From NCBI GenBank assembly GCA_031273215.1, contig JAISSF010000011.1:1-59006 (forward strand): a stretch of DNA of 59,006 bases, written 5' to 3'. This DNA is from Mycoplasmataceae bacterium. Its GTDB lineage: Bacteria; Bacillota_I; Bacilli_A; Mycoplasmatales; Mycoplasmoidaceae. Under the pieces are notes generated by a model. That model saw only the letters and a program-made list of their open reading frames with translations. It ran no database searches and was not told where the DNA came from. The first letter of the stretch is position 1. Each line of letters begins with the position of its first letter. The translations under genes and the position numbers were made by a program. Below are positions 10,590 to 21,872 of the stretch, one piece after another.

Positions 10590-13106
10590 TTATTCTAAAT
10601 CGATTTTAACTGTTTTAGCAACAATCACTCCATCACCTTCTTCGTGTTCAGCTAATTCACCTTTTTTAAACATGGTTACAGATTGAATTCTTTCGCTATC
10701 ATCAATGTTCATTAATTTAACTCCACTAGTACTTCTACCAATTGTATTAATTTCAGTTAACGAGAATCTAATTACTTTACCACCATTAGTAATCATTAAA
10801 GCTTCTTCATCGCCATTTACAGCACAGATGTAAATTAATTTACCAGTTTTACTATTAACTTTTAAAGTCATTACACCCTTTGCATTTCTTGATGTTTTTC
10901 TATATTGTTCAACTTCAGTTAATTTACCAACGCCATGTTCACCAATAGATAAGATCTTTCCACCTTGGCTAGAACTAGATAAACCAACAACATAGTCTTT
11001 ATTATCTAAGTTAATACCAAATACACCAGCAGAAGTTCTACTTAAAATTCTAACTTGGTTTTCATCAAATCTACACATGTTACCATTGCTTGCTCCAATA
11101 TAAATTTCTTCACCATCATTAATTCTAATAACATCAAATAATTTATCGCCTTCTTTTAAGTGGATAGCAATTTTACCATTTTTATTAATTCTTTCAAATT
11201 CATTAATATTAGTTTGTTTAACAATACCATCAACAGTACAGAAGAATAATCTTGAAGCATCGTAGCTATCTACAGGAAGGATTGTTAAAATGTGTTCAGT
11301 TTTTTCAATGCCAACTACGTTAATAGCGGGAATACCTTTACTTGTTCTTGAACCTAATGGAACTTGGTGACCTCTAATACGGTAAACTTTACCTAAATCA
11401 CTAAATAATAATAAGTCTGTGTGAGTGTTAGCGACAATAATTTTCTTAACATCATCATCTTCATGTGTTTGAGCACCGATAACTCCAACTCCACCACGGT
11501 GTTGCACTGAATATGTATCAACAGGTAATCTCTTTAAGTAACCTTTAGCACTCATAGTAATTAAAATATCTTCTTGTGGAATTAAGTCTTCATCATCAAT
11601 GTTACTTGTGATATCAGTTCTAATTACAGTTCTTCTAGCATCACCGAATTTTTTGCCAACTTTATCTAATGTATCTGAAATAATTTTAATTTGTTTATCT
11701 CTTGAACTTAATGTTTCATTTAAATCTTTAATAAATTCAATTAATTCTTTTAATTCAGCCTCAATTTTGTTTCTTTCCAAACCGCTCAAGCTTCTTAATT
11801 TCATTTCCGTAATTGCTTTAGCTTGAATTTCATCAATTTTATATTCTTTAATTAAGTTAGCTATAGCTTCATCATTATCAGAAGCATTTCTAACGATAGC
11901 AATAACACCGTCAATATTACTTGTAGCAATATGTAAACCTTGTAAAATGTGAGCTCTTGCTTCAGCTTTGGATTTTTCAAAATTAGTTTTCTTAATTAAT
12001 ACACCAATTTGGTGGTTTAAATAAATTAATAAAGCTTCTTTAATGTTTAAAATTTTAGGTTCGCCATCAACTAAAGCCAACATATTAACCGCAAATGATG
12101 TTTGTAATGGAGTGGTTTTGTACAATTGGTTTAATAATACTTCGGGAACAACATCTCTCTTGGTTTCAATTTCAATTCTTGTACCTTCCATACTTGAATA
12201 GTCTTGTAAGTTAGCGATACCTTCAATTTTCTTATCTCTAACTAATTCAACAATCTTGTCAACTAATGACTTTTTAGATACCATGTATGGTAATTCTTTA
12301 ATAACGATTGTAGATTTATCGTTTTCGTGATATTTAATTTCAATTTTAGATCTAACGATAACTGAACCTTTACCAGTATTGAAATAGTTGTGGATACCAT
12401 CTAATCCAATAACTTCAGCACCAGTAGGGAAATCAGGACCATGGATGTATTGTTTTAATTCTTCAATAGTTAAATCGGGATTAACAGCAATAGCTTTAAT
12501 AGCACTAATCAATTCATTTAAGTTGTGAGGAGGAATATTTGTAGCCATACCAACAGCAATACCGTTAGAACCATTTGCTAACATGTTAGGGATAATACAA
12601 GTTAATACTTCTGGTTCTTTTTCACTTCCATCATAGTTATCCAATCAGTTAACAGTTTCTTTGTCGATATCCTCAAGGATAGCATCACCCATTTTACTTA
12701 ATCTCGCTTCAGTATAACGCATCGCAGCAGGACCATCATCAGTTGAACCAAAGTTACCGTGGCCATCAATTAAAGGGTAACGCATTGAGAAGTCTTGAGC
12801 CATACGTACCATTGTTTCATAAGCAGCTGTATCTCCGTGTGGGTGGTACTTACCGATTACTTCACCGACAATTCTAGCAGATTTCTTGTGAGGTTTATCA
12901 CTACTTAATCCTAAACCATAGGCAGCAAATAAAACTCTTCTATGAACAGGTTTAAAACCATCACGAGCATCAGGAAGAGCACGAGCAACAATAACACTCA
13001 TAGCATATTCTAGGAATGAATCTTGTAGTTCTTTAACGATAGGTTGGTCTAATAATTTTGTTTTCCCTAGGTCTTCACGAATTTGGTTAACGTTCTTATT
13101 TCCCAT
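10590..13106 (-). CDS. gyrA: DNA gyrase subunit A
   Basis: 838 residues. GyrA is the DNA breakage-reunion subunit. [10 protein letters not shown] contains the catalytic Tyr131. The quinolone-determining region reads HGDTAAYET, with Thr and Glu at the positions equivalent to Ser83 and Asp87 in E. coli. The C-terminal beta-pinwheel carries a GyrA-box (QHRGGVG), which separates it from ParC. One TGA (Trp) interrupts it for standard-code readers at about 12643. ATG 13106 is preceded by TATAAT nine bases upstream. gyrB is not in the window. Confidence 0.94.
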
Positions 13107-13173
13107 TATATATATATTATATATATAAATGATAAAAAATGGTTAAAATACAAAGGTTATTTTTTTGAAATAA

Positions 13174-13878
13174 TTATTTATATTTTTCGTATATTTTTTT
13201 AAGTTCGCCTTTACCCTTTTTTACTGGTCCGGTGTGTTTAATTTCTCCATTAGCGATAATAACCACATAATCAATATATTGTTCTATTTCAGCTAAGTTA
13301 TGAGATGAAATAAATATTGTAGTACCTTTTTTATTTAAATCAGTAATTACTTTATAGAATGCTTCTCTATTATTTGGATCCAAATTCTCGGTTGGTTCAT
13401 CCATAATTAATATTTGTGGTTGGTGGATAAGTGCTTGTAAGATCATAATACGTTTCTTTTGACCAGAAGACATATTAGTTAATGTATCATTCAATATATT
13501 CTCTACTTCGAGTTTCTTAGCATAGTAATGAATACGATCACTAATTACATTTGGTTCTAAATCATATAGTTCACTCATTCGTGTTAAGAATTTAAGAGCA
13601 GTTTTTTTAGGGAAGTTCTCTTTTTCAGGTACATATCCTATTTTATAGTGTAGTTTTAAATCTTGATAATCTAAACCTGCCATTTTTACTTCTCCTGAAT
13701 TAGATTCTCATAAATTCATCATTACTTTAATTGTTGTTGTTTTACCTGAACCACTTGCACCAATGAATGCGCATATTGCTCCAGTTGGAATATCAAAGTT
13801 GATATTTTTAAGTAGTGCTTTCTTATTTATGGTTTTAATTACATTTTTTAAACTGATATTGTACTTTACTTTGTTCAT
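13174..13878 (-). CDS. ABC transporter ATP-binding protein
   Basis: 234 residues. Walker A is GASGSGKTT, the signature is MSSGQKKR (a variant of LSGGQ), Walker B is ILIMDEP, and the switch histidine is in ISSHN. This is the DRA/NatA-like class that pairs with ABC-2 permeases. Its ATG lies in a TAATG overlap with the stop of the permease gene upstream, preceded by a good ribosome site (AAAGGAG) at about 13890. Last gene of a five-gene unit; its substrate is likely made or used by the exported proteins of that unit. Confidence 0.9.
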
Positions 13879-14585
13879 TATATTTTAATATCTCCTTTCG
13901 TTATAAAAAAATATGAAGCACCACATATAACTGCACTTAACGGTAATAATACGCACATAGGTAATAAAATTATTAACGACCAAATTATATTTTTTTCAAT
14001 TTCATCATAATTTGTAGAAGTTTGTGAAACTATCGCTGCAATACAAACGCATGCAACAAACATTAAAACAAATGAAAAAATTGAAGTTATTTTATCCTTC
14101 ATATAAAATTTCAAACTGCTTCCAATAACATTAACAGCAATAACTGTACAAAAAATACCAAATATTAATTTAGTTATATCAACTGGTTTAACGGTATCCG
14201 TTTCATCAGATGGGATAGGTGCTAATTCTCTTGAAATAAAGAATATAGGTATGATGAGAACATATATAGCGACAATAAGTGTTAATGAAGATAATAATTT
14301 TGCCAAGAAGAATGATTGCTTAGTAACTGGACGTGATAAAATATATGTCAATTCTCTTTTGTCAACATTGCCTTCAGCCATTAAAGAACTAAAGAAAGCA
14401 AATATAGGGATAATATAACAAATTGTAGTGGTAATACCTCCATCAAATGATCGCATTGCGGTTTTAGGAATAACACCTATAAATAAAATACCGCATACCA
14501 GGAAGATTGATAAATATATGTATGTAACATAACTAGATAACATGTCTATTATTGAAGTGGCGTATATTTTTTTAAAATGTTTCAT
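13878..14585 (-). CDS. ABC-2 type permease
   Basis: 235 residues with six hydrophobic helices. The loop after helix 2 (KRELTYILSRPVTKQSFFLAK) is the characteristic amphipathic segment of ABC-2 exporters. It pairs with the overlapping ATPase gene. The start is only three bases after the stop of the LRR protein gene, so it is translated from the same transcript. The substrate is unknown. Confidence 0.85.
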   Translation of the reverse strand: MKHFKKIYATSIIDMLSSYVTYIYLSIFLVCGILFIGVIPKTAMRSFDGGITTTICYIIPIFAFFSSLMAEGNVDKRELTYILSRPVTKQSFFLAKLLSSLTLIVAIYVLIIPIFFISRELAPIPSDETDTVKPVDITKLIFGIFCTVIAVNVIGSSLKFYMKDKITSIFSFVLMFVACVCIAAIVSQTSTNYDEIEKNIIWSLIILLPMCVLLPLSAVICGASYFFITKGDIKI

Positions 14586-14588
14586 ACT

Positions 14589-15710
14589 CTATCAGTATCC
14601 AGGCCCACAATTTTCCATACAACCATCTATTCACGAGGCTGGCCAAAATCAATTATAATGTCCATTTTTTCATTTAACCGATTCGCCAGTAGAAAATTTA
14701 ACGCTCGAACCAAAATCATTAGCTGTTGCAGTATTATTAGATTCTTGTATTGATGATTTATAAGAATAATAATCATAATATACCATATCTCCATTTAATG
14801 AAATGGTATTATATTTAATATTTGTATATGTAGTAACAAAATTTTCATAAATAGTTTTTTTATTACCATAACCATTTACAGAAGCTTGCATTCATCTTCT
14901 TTCATTGACTGTAAGTATTACATCCTCACTAGTAAATATTTGAGGGGTGTCATCGATATTTTTTTGTAATGTATCGGGAAGAAAGATTTCTGCACAAGAA
15001 CTTATTACTAAATTTGTCATTTTAATATAGTTTCCGCACAAAATAGGAGAATGTAAAGCTTGCGATATTATTCTATCATATGTCATTGTTAAGCAATTTT
15101 CTTGTATCTCACTAGTACCAGCCTTGTTACACAAAAATGGATATGAAAATGTAGATGTCAAATAAATTTTAGGAAATCATAAAATTGTATTGTTAGCAGT
15201 TGTTTGGTTGTAAATTTCAAATTCCAGTTTATTACCAATAGATAAACTAGATGTACCCAAATGAGATATTGGCGCGTTATCCATGATTTTTGTTAAATTA
15301 ACACATAATTCAAATGCTGAATCACCTATAGAAAAATTATTTCCAGATAAATCAACGACATGTACATTTGTATTGTAAAACGCTTTATTTTCTAAAGTAA
15401 AAGTTGTATCAGAATCATTGTTAATCATAAGATTATGTATTGTAGGAGGTAAACTGCCAGGAAGTAGAGAACTAATTGCATGAATATTTAGCGAGGAAGA
15501 GTTTACAAGCAATGTATTAGCATTTTCTGATCCTTCATAATATTTTAAACCAGTTAAAGTATTATTGCTAACAACAAAATATTCAGGATTATAAAAAGTT
15601 GGTACAGCACTTGTATTTGTTTTATATAGATTTTCGATAAGGGGCGTTGCTGGCGAAAAAAATGGAGTAATAAATAACGAAAGTGATAATGTTTTTAAAA
15701 AGCACAACAT
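14589..15710 (-). CDS. Exported LRR (BspA-like) protein
   Basis: 373 residues. A signal peptide (MLCFLKTLSLSLFITPFF) lacks a lipobox. Residues about 45-150 contain BspA/LRR_5-type repeats (NKAFYNTNVHVVDLSGN, DSAFELCVNLTKI) as in surface adhesins. The second half is unrecognised and ends in a segment rich in Trp, Gly and Cys (WFWPAS, ENCGPGYW). Three TGA codons lie in that last stretch. It sits between a membrane protein gene and the ABC exporter genes. I infer that it acts outside the cell and is linked to the exporter. Confidence 0.7.
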
Positions 15711-15734
15711 AAACTAATTATAGTGTTTCATGTT

Positions 15735-16364
15735 TTATTTGCAATTATTGAAATCTACATTTTTCAAAATATATTTAAGAATTTTTTCTCTAACTACTAA
15801 ATTTAAATATTGATAATTTTTCTTCATTAAATTATTTTGCATAATTGAAAAAACTTTTTTTGCTTGTGATATACTAAATTTTCCTTTATGTAATTTTAAT
15901 GGTTCGAACATATCTTCAATTTGTGCTTTTTGCATTTTTGTTAACAACGAACGAGCACATTTAGTTGCATTCTTATTAAAACGCAAACTTTCTTCAATTT
16001 CTGATTTTATTTCTTTTTTGTCTAAAACCGCCATTTTATACACGCTAAGTTTGAAAACAATATAACCGGTGAACATAATGATTTCTCAAATGTTATTTGC
16101 ACAAACTAGACAAATAAAAATTATGGCCGTGGTTTTGAATGAAGAAGATAAAATTAATAAAATTATGAATGAAGCGGTATTGAAAACCATTGATATAGCA
16201 TACATAGGAAATGTTTCAGATTTATCATCGTAAGGAGCTCATTTTGTAACGAAGAATTTTATTTTATTTTTGTTTTTATAGGTAAATATAAAAATTAAAA
16301 GAACAACAATATTTAAAACAACAGAGTGTATATATAGGAAGATTGATAAAGCAAATAAAAACAT
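15735..16364 (-). CDS. Unknown membrane protein of the export cluster
   Basis: 209 residues with no recognised family. The ATG at 16364 overlaps the stop of the upstream gene (TAATG). About four hydrophobic segments lie in residues 1-110 (FALSIFLYIH, IVVLLIFIF, SFIILLILS, IIFICLVC). A basic cytoplasmic tail of about 95 residues follows, rich in Lys and predicted helical. A start at the later Met (16034) would drop the membrane part; the overlap argues for the long form. Confidence 0.6.
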
Positions 16365-18142
16365 TAAAATATATCTCCAAAATGACTTTGGTCAATAATT
16401 CACCATAATTCTACAGCGATTTCCGCAGCATTGAGAACTGTGCTAAGAATACTAATTGTTTTACTAATCTTAATAAAATTTTCAATCTGCTTGGTAGTTA
16501 CACGACAAATGGATTTAATCGTAGCTTTGCCAATGGTTGTACCATTAGATATTCCTAATATAAAATTTTTTAAAAATTTGCGACATAGTTCCACCATATT
16601 ACATATTCCGCTGTATCCGAGTGATATATATGATATAACATTTGATTCATATTCATTTTTTAATTCAAAATATTCATCAGACTCTTTATATGAAATCATT
16701 TTTGAAATTTGTTTTTCAATTTCTTCTCTTTGCTGCATTGATAAAATAGCTGACGCTAATGATAAACCCGCACCAACCGCACACAAAACTCCATTAGCGA
16801 CATTCCAAGGCGAAATAAATGATGAAGCAAAATAAGCAATAGATAGAGCTGTATTAAGCGCGAAGAAAGTTCATTGTAAATCTATATAGATAGTAAGATG
16901 TCCAACAAAATATTGAATAGCATTAATTTTCTCATCAGTGTAAAAATCTAATATATCATTAACTTCAAGTATTTTCTTTTCAACTAATTCAAGTAATTCC
17001 GGAGACGGATTTAATAAAAAAGTGTATTGATAATCATCAGTTAAGATTCTTTCTTGTTTGTCAAATAAGCCGATCGAAGCAGTTTTAGAAACATTGAACG
17101 ATAAAGTTATTTCATTAGTATTCTCATTTATCTTAACACATCTAGCGTCTAATATGTAATCTTCGCTATATTCAAATTCGAAATATTTGTAGATTTCAGA
17201 ATAAACAATTGTATCACCTTCAAGGTAGTAACCGCAAAAATCATCAATATATGTATTGTCCTTTGGCAACAGCTCAGTATTTTTTAACCATGCTTTACAC
17301 TCATTCTTTTCATCTACAGGAGAAAATGAAGCATTGAAGTTAAATGGTACACCACCTAAATTCAGTATTTGTTCATCATCAAGCATTAGAGTTAGAAAGT
17401 CATATGATGTATAAGTGAATAATCTTAAATCGATATTACCTGTTTTGGTATCAAAATCGTTAAGGATAGCAGCAATGCCATATTCGCGACCGTTGTTATA
17501 AAAAGAATCACGAGATAATGGTTGGTCATATAAATATATATAAGAAGAAACAATGTCTGTTACATCAGCACCAATTTTAAATTCTTCATTTGCAATTAAA
17601 TCATTTAGTAACAATTTGCTTTCATAATTTAAATAAGTACTGTTTGCTAAAGCTTCTGTCACCAATCCTGCATTATCATAACTATTAGCTTGCGTGCATA
17701 TATCAATTAAATTATTTCTTCAGTCATAATATGTAGTGCCACGTTCGCTCATCACGCTAGCAAAGTAATCGGCATCATACCCTTGGTTTATATATTTATT
17801 AAAGTTTTCCAAAAGTGGTTTAACATAAAATTCTTCTACAGTTCTTCGAGTGGCATTAATGTCTGTATTCTGATTAATATAGTGTATCGCTTCCACTAAA
17901 CCACCTCTATATGCTACAACAGCATCATTAACTAACTTTGTCGCTTCCTCTTTATAATCTTGTGTTTGTAAAACATTATAAGTTTTATACTTATCATATT
18001 TCCTATCTTGTGGGACTTGATTATCTTTCATATAAGAATGAAGTGAATGTTTTTTATATGTTTGGGCAATTATAACAGGGGAAATAACCCCGGCAAATAT
18101 TATTGGAGTAGCAATCAAACTTAATAATGTTGATTTTTTCAT
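16364..18142 (-). CDS. Unknown 592-residue exported/membrane protein
   Basis: One continuous frame with TGA as Trp. It has an N-terminal signal or anchor (STLLSLIATPIIFAGVISPV), a long external region of about 390 residues rich in Tyr, Asn and Asp, then hydrophobic segments at about 420-475 (FFALNTALSIAYFASSFI, GLSLASAIL) and a further one near the C-terminus (ISILSTVLNAAEIAVEL). No homology is recognised. It heads a five-gene unit with an LRR exoprotein and an ABC exporter. A toxin, receptor or bacteriocin-like role is possible but only guessed from context. Confidence 0.65.
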
Positions 18143-18218
18143 GTTATAAATAGTATATAAGCAATATATTTTTGTTTATATTTTATATAAAATATATACT
18201 TATATATAATTTTTATAT
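18143..18218. promoter_or_regulatory. Divergent promoter region
   Basis: A 76-bp AT-only spacer between divergent genes. On the plus strand TATAAT ends eight bases before ATG 18219. On the minus strand a TATACT box lies about nine bases before ATG 18142. Both transcripts would be nearly leaderless. Confidence 0.55.
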
Positions 18219-18986
18219 ATGATTACTTTAATAAGCAATTATAAATTACAAAATAAACAAGGCAAGATACAATTAATATTAGGATTTATTACTATATTGT
18301 TTTCTTTAATCGGATTGACAATTTCATATTTAGGAAGCATATGAAATTCACATTCATTTTTAAACTTTTTAGAATTGACTTGATTTAATTATTTTTCATA
18401 TTTTACTATAGTAACAAATATTGGTTGTATTATTTTTTTAATATTATGAATTGTAAATTTTTATAAACCGTTAAAAATAATTAAGAACGGTATATTCTTA
18501 ACTCATATTGCTTGTTATATTTTCTTGTGTTTTTTCTTTTATCAATTTATGTTTTATAGCATTATATTTGCAGGAGAAGGAATTAGTGCATTCCCTTTAG
18601 GCACAGCTTTGTGATGGGTGCAATCTTGCATCTTACACATCTTATGCCCAATTCTTTTTATTACATTCTTCGCATTAAATATTTGAGTTAAAAAGATCGA
18701 GTTATATAATAAAATTCATTATAAATCAGCTGTGTTAGGAATTATTTTACCAGCGGTGTATATGGTGTATTTAGTTATCACTTTCTTCACAATGCATTAT
18801 TCTCAGTATGGAGATTTATCTGCTTTCTGAGATTTTGCTGATATTAAGAATCCTTCGCAAGTTGTAGATCATAGCATTCATGGTAGTTGAGCACATTTAT
18901 TTTTCTTGCCATTATTTTTAACCGCTAGTTGAGGAGCGCTAACACTGTTCTATTTTATGTTTAATAAGTTTAAACAAGCTCTTTAA
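18219..18986 (+). CDS. Pr6Pr-like multi-pass membrane protein
   Basis: 255 residues, about seven hydrophobic helices, nine TGA-encoded Trp. The segment WFNYFSYFTIVTNIG resembles the FFT(Y/I)xTN signature of Pr6Pr/TIGR02206-type membrane proteins, and WVQSCILHILCPILFI matches their HxxxP helix. The family has no firmly known biochemical role. The 3' end overlaps cmk by 17 bp in convergent orientation. Confidence 0.5.
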
Positions 18987-19623
18987 ATTTATTAACGATT
19001 GTATCAACAGCCTCATCAATAGTAATATTAGTCGTATCTACTTCTAAAGCACCATTAGCTTTTTTCATTGGGTCAATTGCTCTTTCAGCATCAATCTTAT
19101 CTCTTGCTTTAACTTCTTCTAATACCTTATTTAAATCTTGGATTTTTCCATCTTGTTCTCATCTTCTTTGAGCACGAATTTCAGGAGAAGCAAATACTCA
19201 ACATTTAAGTGTAGCATTAGGGAATACAGCGGTAGTAGTATCCCTTCCTTCAATAACAATGTTTTGGTATGAAGCGATATCTCTTTCAACTTGTTTAATA
19301 TATTCTCTTGCGTTTTTTTGTTTTCCCACATAAGCAACATTATTGGAAATTTGAGGAGTTCTAATTTCACTAGAAATATCCACACCATCTAAAATCATTT
19401 GGTCACCAATTTGTTTAATATTAATCTCGCTTAATGTTTTAACAATACCTTCTACATCTTCAAAACCAATATTTCTTTGAATTAAAGCATAAGTAATAGT
19501 TCTATAAATTGCACCTGAGTTAATAAAAGTGAAATTAAGTTTTTTTGCGATTAATTTAGCAATGGTACTTTTTCCAGCACCAGCAGGTCCATCAATTGCA
19601 ACTTGGTAATACTTATTAGGCAT
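18970..19623 (-). CDS. cmk: Cytidylate kinase
   Basis: 217 residues. It phosphorylates CMP and dCMP. The P-loop is GPAGAGKST; FINSGAIYRTIT and VIEGRDTTTAVFP (substrate-binding Gly-Arg-Asp) are typical of bacterial Cmk; the LID region is ASPEIRAQRRWE. One TGA (Trp) lies at about 19197. TATAAT lies seven bases before ATG. It follows rplO on the same strand, an unusual position replacing the normal secY-adk continuation. Confidence 0.92.
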
Positions 19624-19654
19624 TAAAATAATTATAACAAAAAATTAATAAATA

Positions 19655-20101
19655 TTAAATTAATTTAATAGTTCCACCAGCTTTTTCAACAATAGCAGCA
19701 GCACCTTTAGTAATTTTAGAGATTTCTAATTCATATTTTTTAGATAATTTAACATCATCAGTTCCAATAACTTTAATTGGTAATTTAGCGTCTCTAATTA
19801 ATCTAGCTTTTTTTAATACAGCCGCATTTACTTTTTCCGAACCTAATGTTTCAATTTGTCCTAGTGAAACAACATTATAGTCAGCTTTGAAGTTAAAGTT
19901 GTTGAAACCAATTTTTCTAACGTGACGGTATAAAGGAGTTTGACCACCTTCAAATCCAATTCTTACATTTACTGTAGATCTTTGTCCTTGACCTTTATTT
20001 CCCTTAAATCCACGTTTAGAACCAGATCCAAATCCTCTTCCGTAGATTTTTCTTTTTTGTCCTCTTGAACCGGGTTTATATTTTAAGTTGTTTAATTCCA
20101 T
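19655..20101 (-). CDS. rplO: Large ribosomal subunit protein uL15
   Basis: 148 residues. The conserved N-terminal rRNA-binding region (RGQKRKIYGRGFGSGSKR, then GFKGNKGQGQRS) and the C-terminal globular domain (GTDDVKLSKKYELEISKI) are complete. Its ATG overlaps the rpsE stop by one base, keeping the spc-operon order L18-S5-L15. Confidence 0.96.
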   Translation of the reverse strand: MELNNLKYKPGSRGQKRKIYGRGFGSGSKRGFKGNKGQGQRSTVNVRIGFEGGQTPLYRHVRKIGFNNFNFKADYNVVSLGQIETLGSEKVNAAVLKKARLIRDAKLPIKVIGTDDVKLSKKYELEISKITKGAAAIVEKAGGTIKLI

Positions 20102-20673
20102 TATTTATTAAAACCTCCCTTAAATAATTGTTCAGTAGTGATTCCTCTTTCTCCAGCAATTGTACGAGGAGTTTTTTGAGATAATAATCCGTTAATGGTA
20201 GCTGTAGCCATGTTAGTCGGAGAACTTGCTCTTCCTACGTTCTTAGCACAAACATCTTTATATCCAGCTAATTCGAGAATAGTACGGATAACACCACCAG
20301 CAATTATACCAGCACCCACAGGAGCGGTTTTTAATAATACTTGTGTAGCGCCAAATTTAGTAGAGATTTCGTGGTATAATCCACCTTTCTTATTAATTAA
20401 TACAGTAACCATTGATTTTCTAGCAGCTTGACTAGCTTTTTTAACAGCAACTGTAATTTCTTTTGATTTACCTAATCCAAATCCAACACGACCTTTTTTA
20501 TCTCCACAAACAACTAAAGCACTAAATCTACTACGTCTACCACCTTTAGTAGTTTTGTTAATGAACTTAGTCATAACTGTTTTTTCTTCAATATCATCTT
20601 TAGGACGACTAAATACTCTTGGTTTACGAACTTCTGAATTAGTTGGAGCAACTGCTACTTTATTATTTTCCAT
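20101..20673 (-). CDS. rpsE: Small ribosomal subunit protein uS5
   Basis: 190 residues. The S5 N-terminal domain (VMTKFINKTTKGGRRSRFSA) and C-terminal domain (APVGAGIIAGGVIRTILELAG, KNVGRASSPTNMATATI) are intact. The gene overlaps rplO by one base and follows rplR by one base, so the three are one transcription unit. Confidence 0.96.
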   Translation of the reverse strand: MENNKVAVAPTNSEVRKPRVFSRPKDDIEEKTVMTKFINKTTKGGRRSRFSALVVCGDKKGRVGFGLGKSKEITVAVKKASQAARKSMVTVLINKKGGLYHEISTKFGATQVLLKTAPVGAGIIAGGVIRTILELAGYKDVCAKNVGRASSPTNMATATINGLLSQKTPRTIAGERGITTEQLFKGGFNK

Positions 20674-20674
20674 A

Positions 20675-21031
20675 TTAGAATACTAATCCTTTCTCTCTAG
20701 CGGCATCAGCAACAGCTTTAATTTGTCCATGGAATTTACTACCACATCTATCAAATACAACTTCACTAACTCCAGCAGCTTTAGCTTTCTCAGCAATTAA
20801 TCCACCAATTTCTTGAGCAACAGTAATATTAGCTTGTTTCTTTAATTGTAATGAGTTAACAGCAGCGATAACTGTACCATTTTGATCATTTAAAATTTGT
20901 GCAAATAAGTTAGCATTAGTTTTAGATACTACAAATCTAGGTTTAGTATTTCCTTCTCTTTTAAGACGGTTAAAAAAACGTGTATGTCTTAATGATTTAC
21001 GATGTTTACGGTCTACGTTAATCTTTTTCAT
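20675..21031 (-). CDS. rplR: Large ribosomal subunit protein uL18
   Basis: 118 residues. It binds 5S rRNA. The motif RVVSKTNANLFAQ-like (FVVSKTNANLFAQILND) and the C-terminal FDRCGSKFHGQIKAVADAARE are standard (FDR.G..YHG.v.a.A..ARE). It is the first gene here, with its own TATAAT immediately upstream and no rplF before it, so the spc operon is split in this genome. Confidence 0.96.
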   Translation of the reverse strand: MKKINVDRKHRKSLRHTRFFNRLKREGNTKPRFVVSKTNANLFAQILNDQNGTVIAAVNSLQLKKQANITVAQEIGGLIAEKAKAAGVSEVVFDRCGSKFHGQIKAVADAAREKGLVF

Positions 21032-21109
21032 TATATATATTATATAACATAATAAAAAATTTTGTAGTATGTCTGCACATTAAATAATACATTATTTATA
21101 ATAAAATAA

Positions 21110-21607
21110 ATGCATTTATATAACGATTTAAGAAAAAAAATCAAAAAGATACTTAGCAAGTATCGTTATGAACATACTTTATCTGTTGCAGAATATGCAT
21201 ATAAATTAGCCATTATTCACGGTATCGATCCTAAAAAAGCATATTTAGCAGGATTGTTGCACGATGTAGCAAAAGAATTACCTGAAAAAGATATTATTAA
21301 ATTAACTAAAGATGATAAAAGATTTGCCACATATCCAAATGTAAAAACATTGCATGGCATTGCTAGCGCAGTATATGCTAAAAAATACTTTAATATATTA
21401 GATGAGGATGTGTTAGATGCAATTAGTCAACACGTTATTCCTGCTAAAAGAATATCTAAATTAGCGATGATAATATATATAGCAGATAAATTAGATTCAC
21501 AAAGAACTAAATATGCAAATATTTCCAATAGTGAACAATACAGAATATTAGCGGAAAAGAATTTAAGGAAAGCGTTTAAAACTGTTCATAAAATTTTAAA
21601 ACGTTAG
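21110..21607 (+). CDS. YqeK-like HD-domain phosphohydrolase
   Basis: 165 residues. HD-family metal ligands are visible: YRYEHTLSVAEYA (His), LAGLLHDVAKE (His-Asp), and IIYIADKLD (Asp). The layout matches YqeK, a symmetrical diadenosine tetraphosphatase, usually encoded after nadD; nadD is not adjacent here. TATAAT lies seven bases before ATG. Confidence 0.8.
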   Translation: MHLYNDLRKKIKKILSKYRYEHTLSVAEYAYKLAIIHGIDPKKAYLAGLLHDVAKELPEKDIIKLTKDDKRFATYPNVKTLHGIASAVYAKKYFNILDEDVLDAISQHVIPAKRISKLAMIIYIADKLDSQRTKYANISNSEQYRILAEKNLRKAFKTVHKILKR

Positions 21608-21872
21608 CATATCTATAGATATAAGAGAAAAATATAAATGATGAGAAAGAGTTTTTAATAGTAAGAGGATTTCCAAAAAAACAATGGTTGAGTTGCTAAA
21701 ACTGCTAGTACTTCATAATTTAAAAAACCATAAAAACAGTACTTTTTCAAGGAGTTAAATGGCACTTTTTGTCCATTTTGAGCATATCGATTTCAAAAAT
21801 TTTATATATCATAGATATATAACAAAAAAGTTTTTCACCCTTTTTGGTACTTTTGTGGTAACTTATTAGTGT
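21608..21872. other. Intergenic stretch with no clear gene
   Basis: 265 bp without a supported gene. One short plus-strand frame reads EKEFLIVRGFPKKQWLSC and then stops, and the opposite strand has a comparably short open frame; both look like decayed remnants. The base composition is slightly less AT-rich than the promoters around it. No RNA gene was recognised. Confidence 0.3.

Noticed and set aside
16078-16233. 51-codon plus-strand frame beside the export cluster
   Set aside because: It is antisense to the 209-residue membrane protein, whose frame is continuous and overlaps its neighbour by TAATG.
16431-16835. 134-codon plus-strand frame
   Set aside because: It lies antisense to the C-terminal membrane part of the 592-residue protein; no promoter or coding signal of its own.
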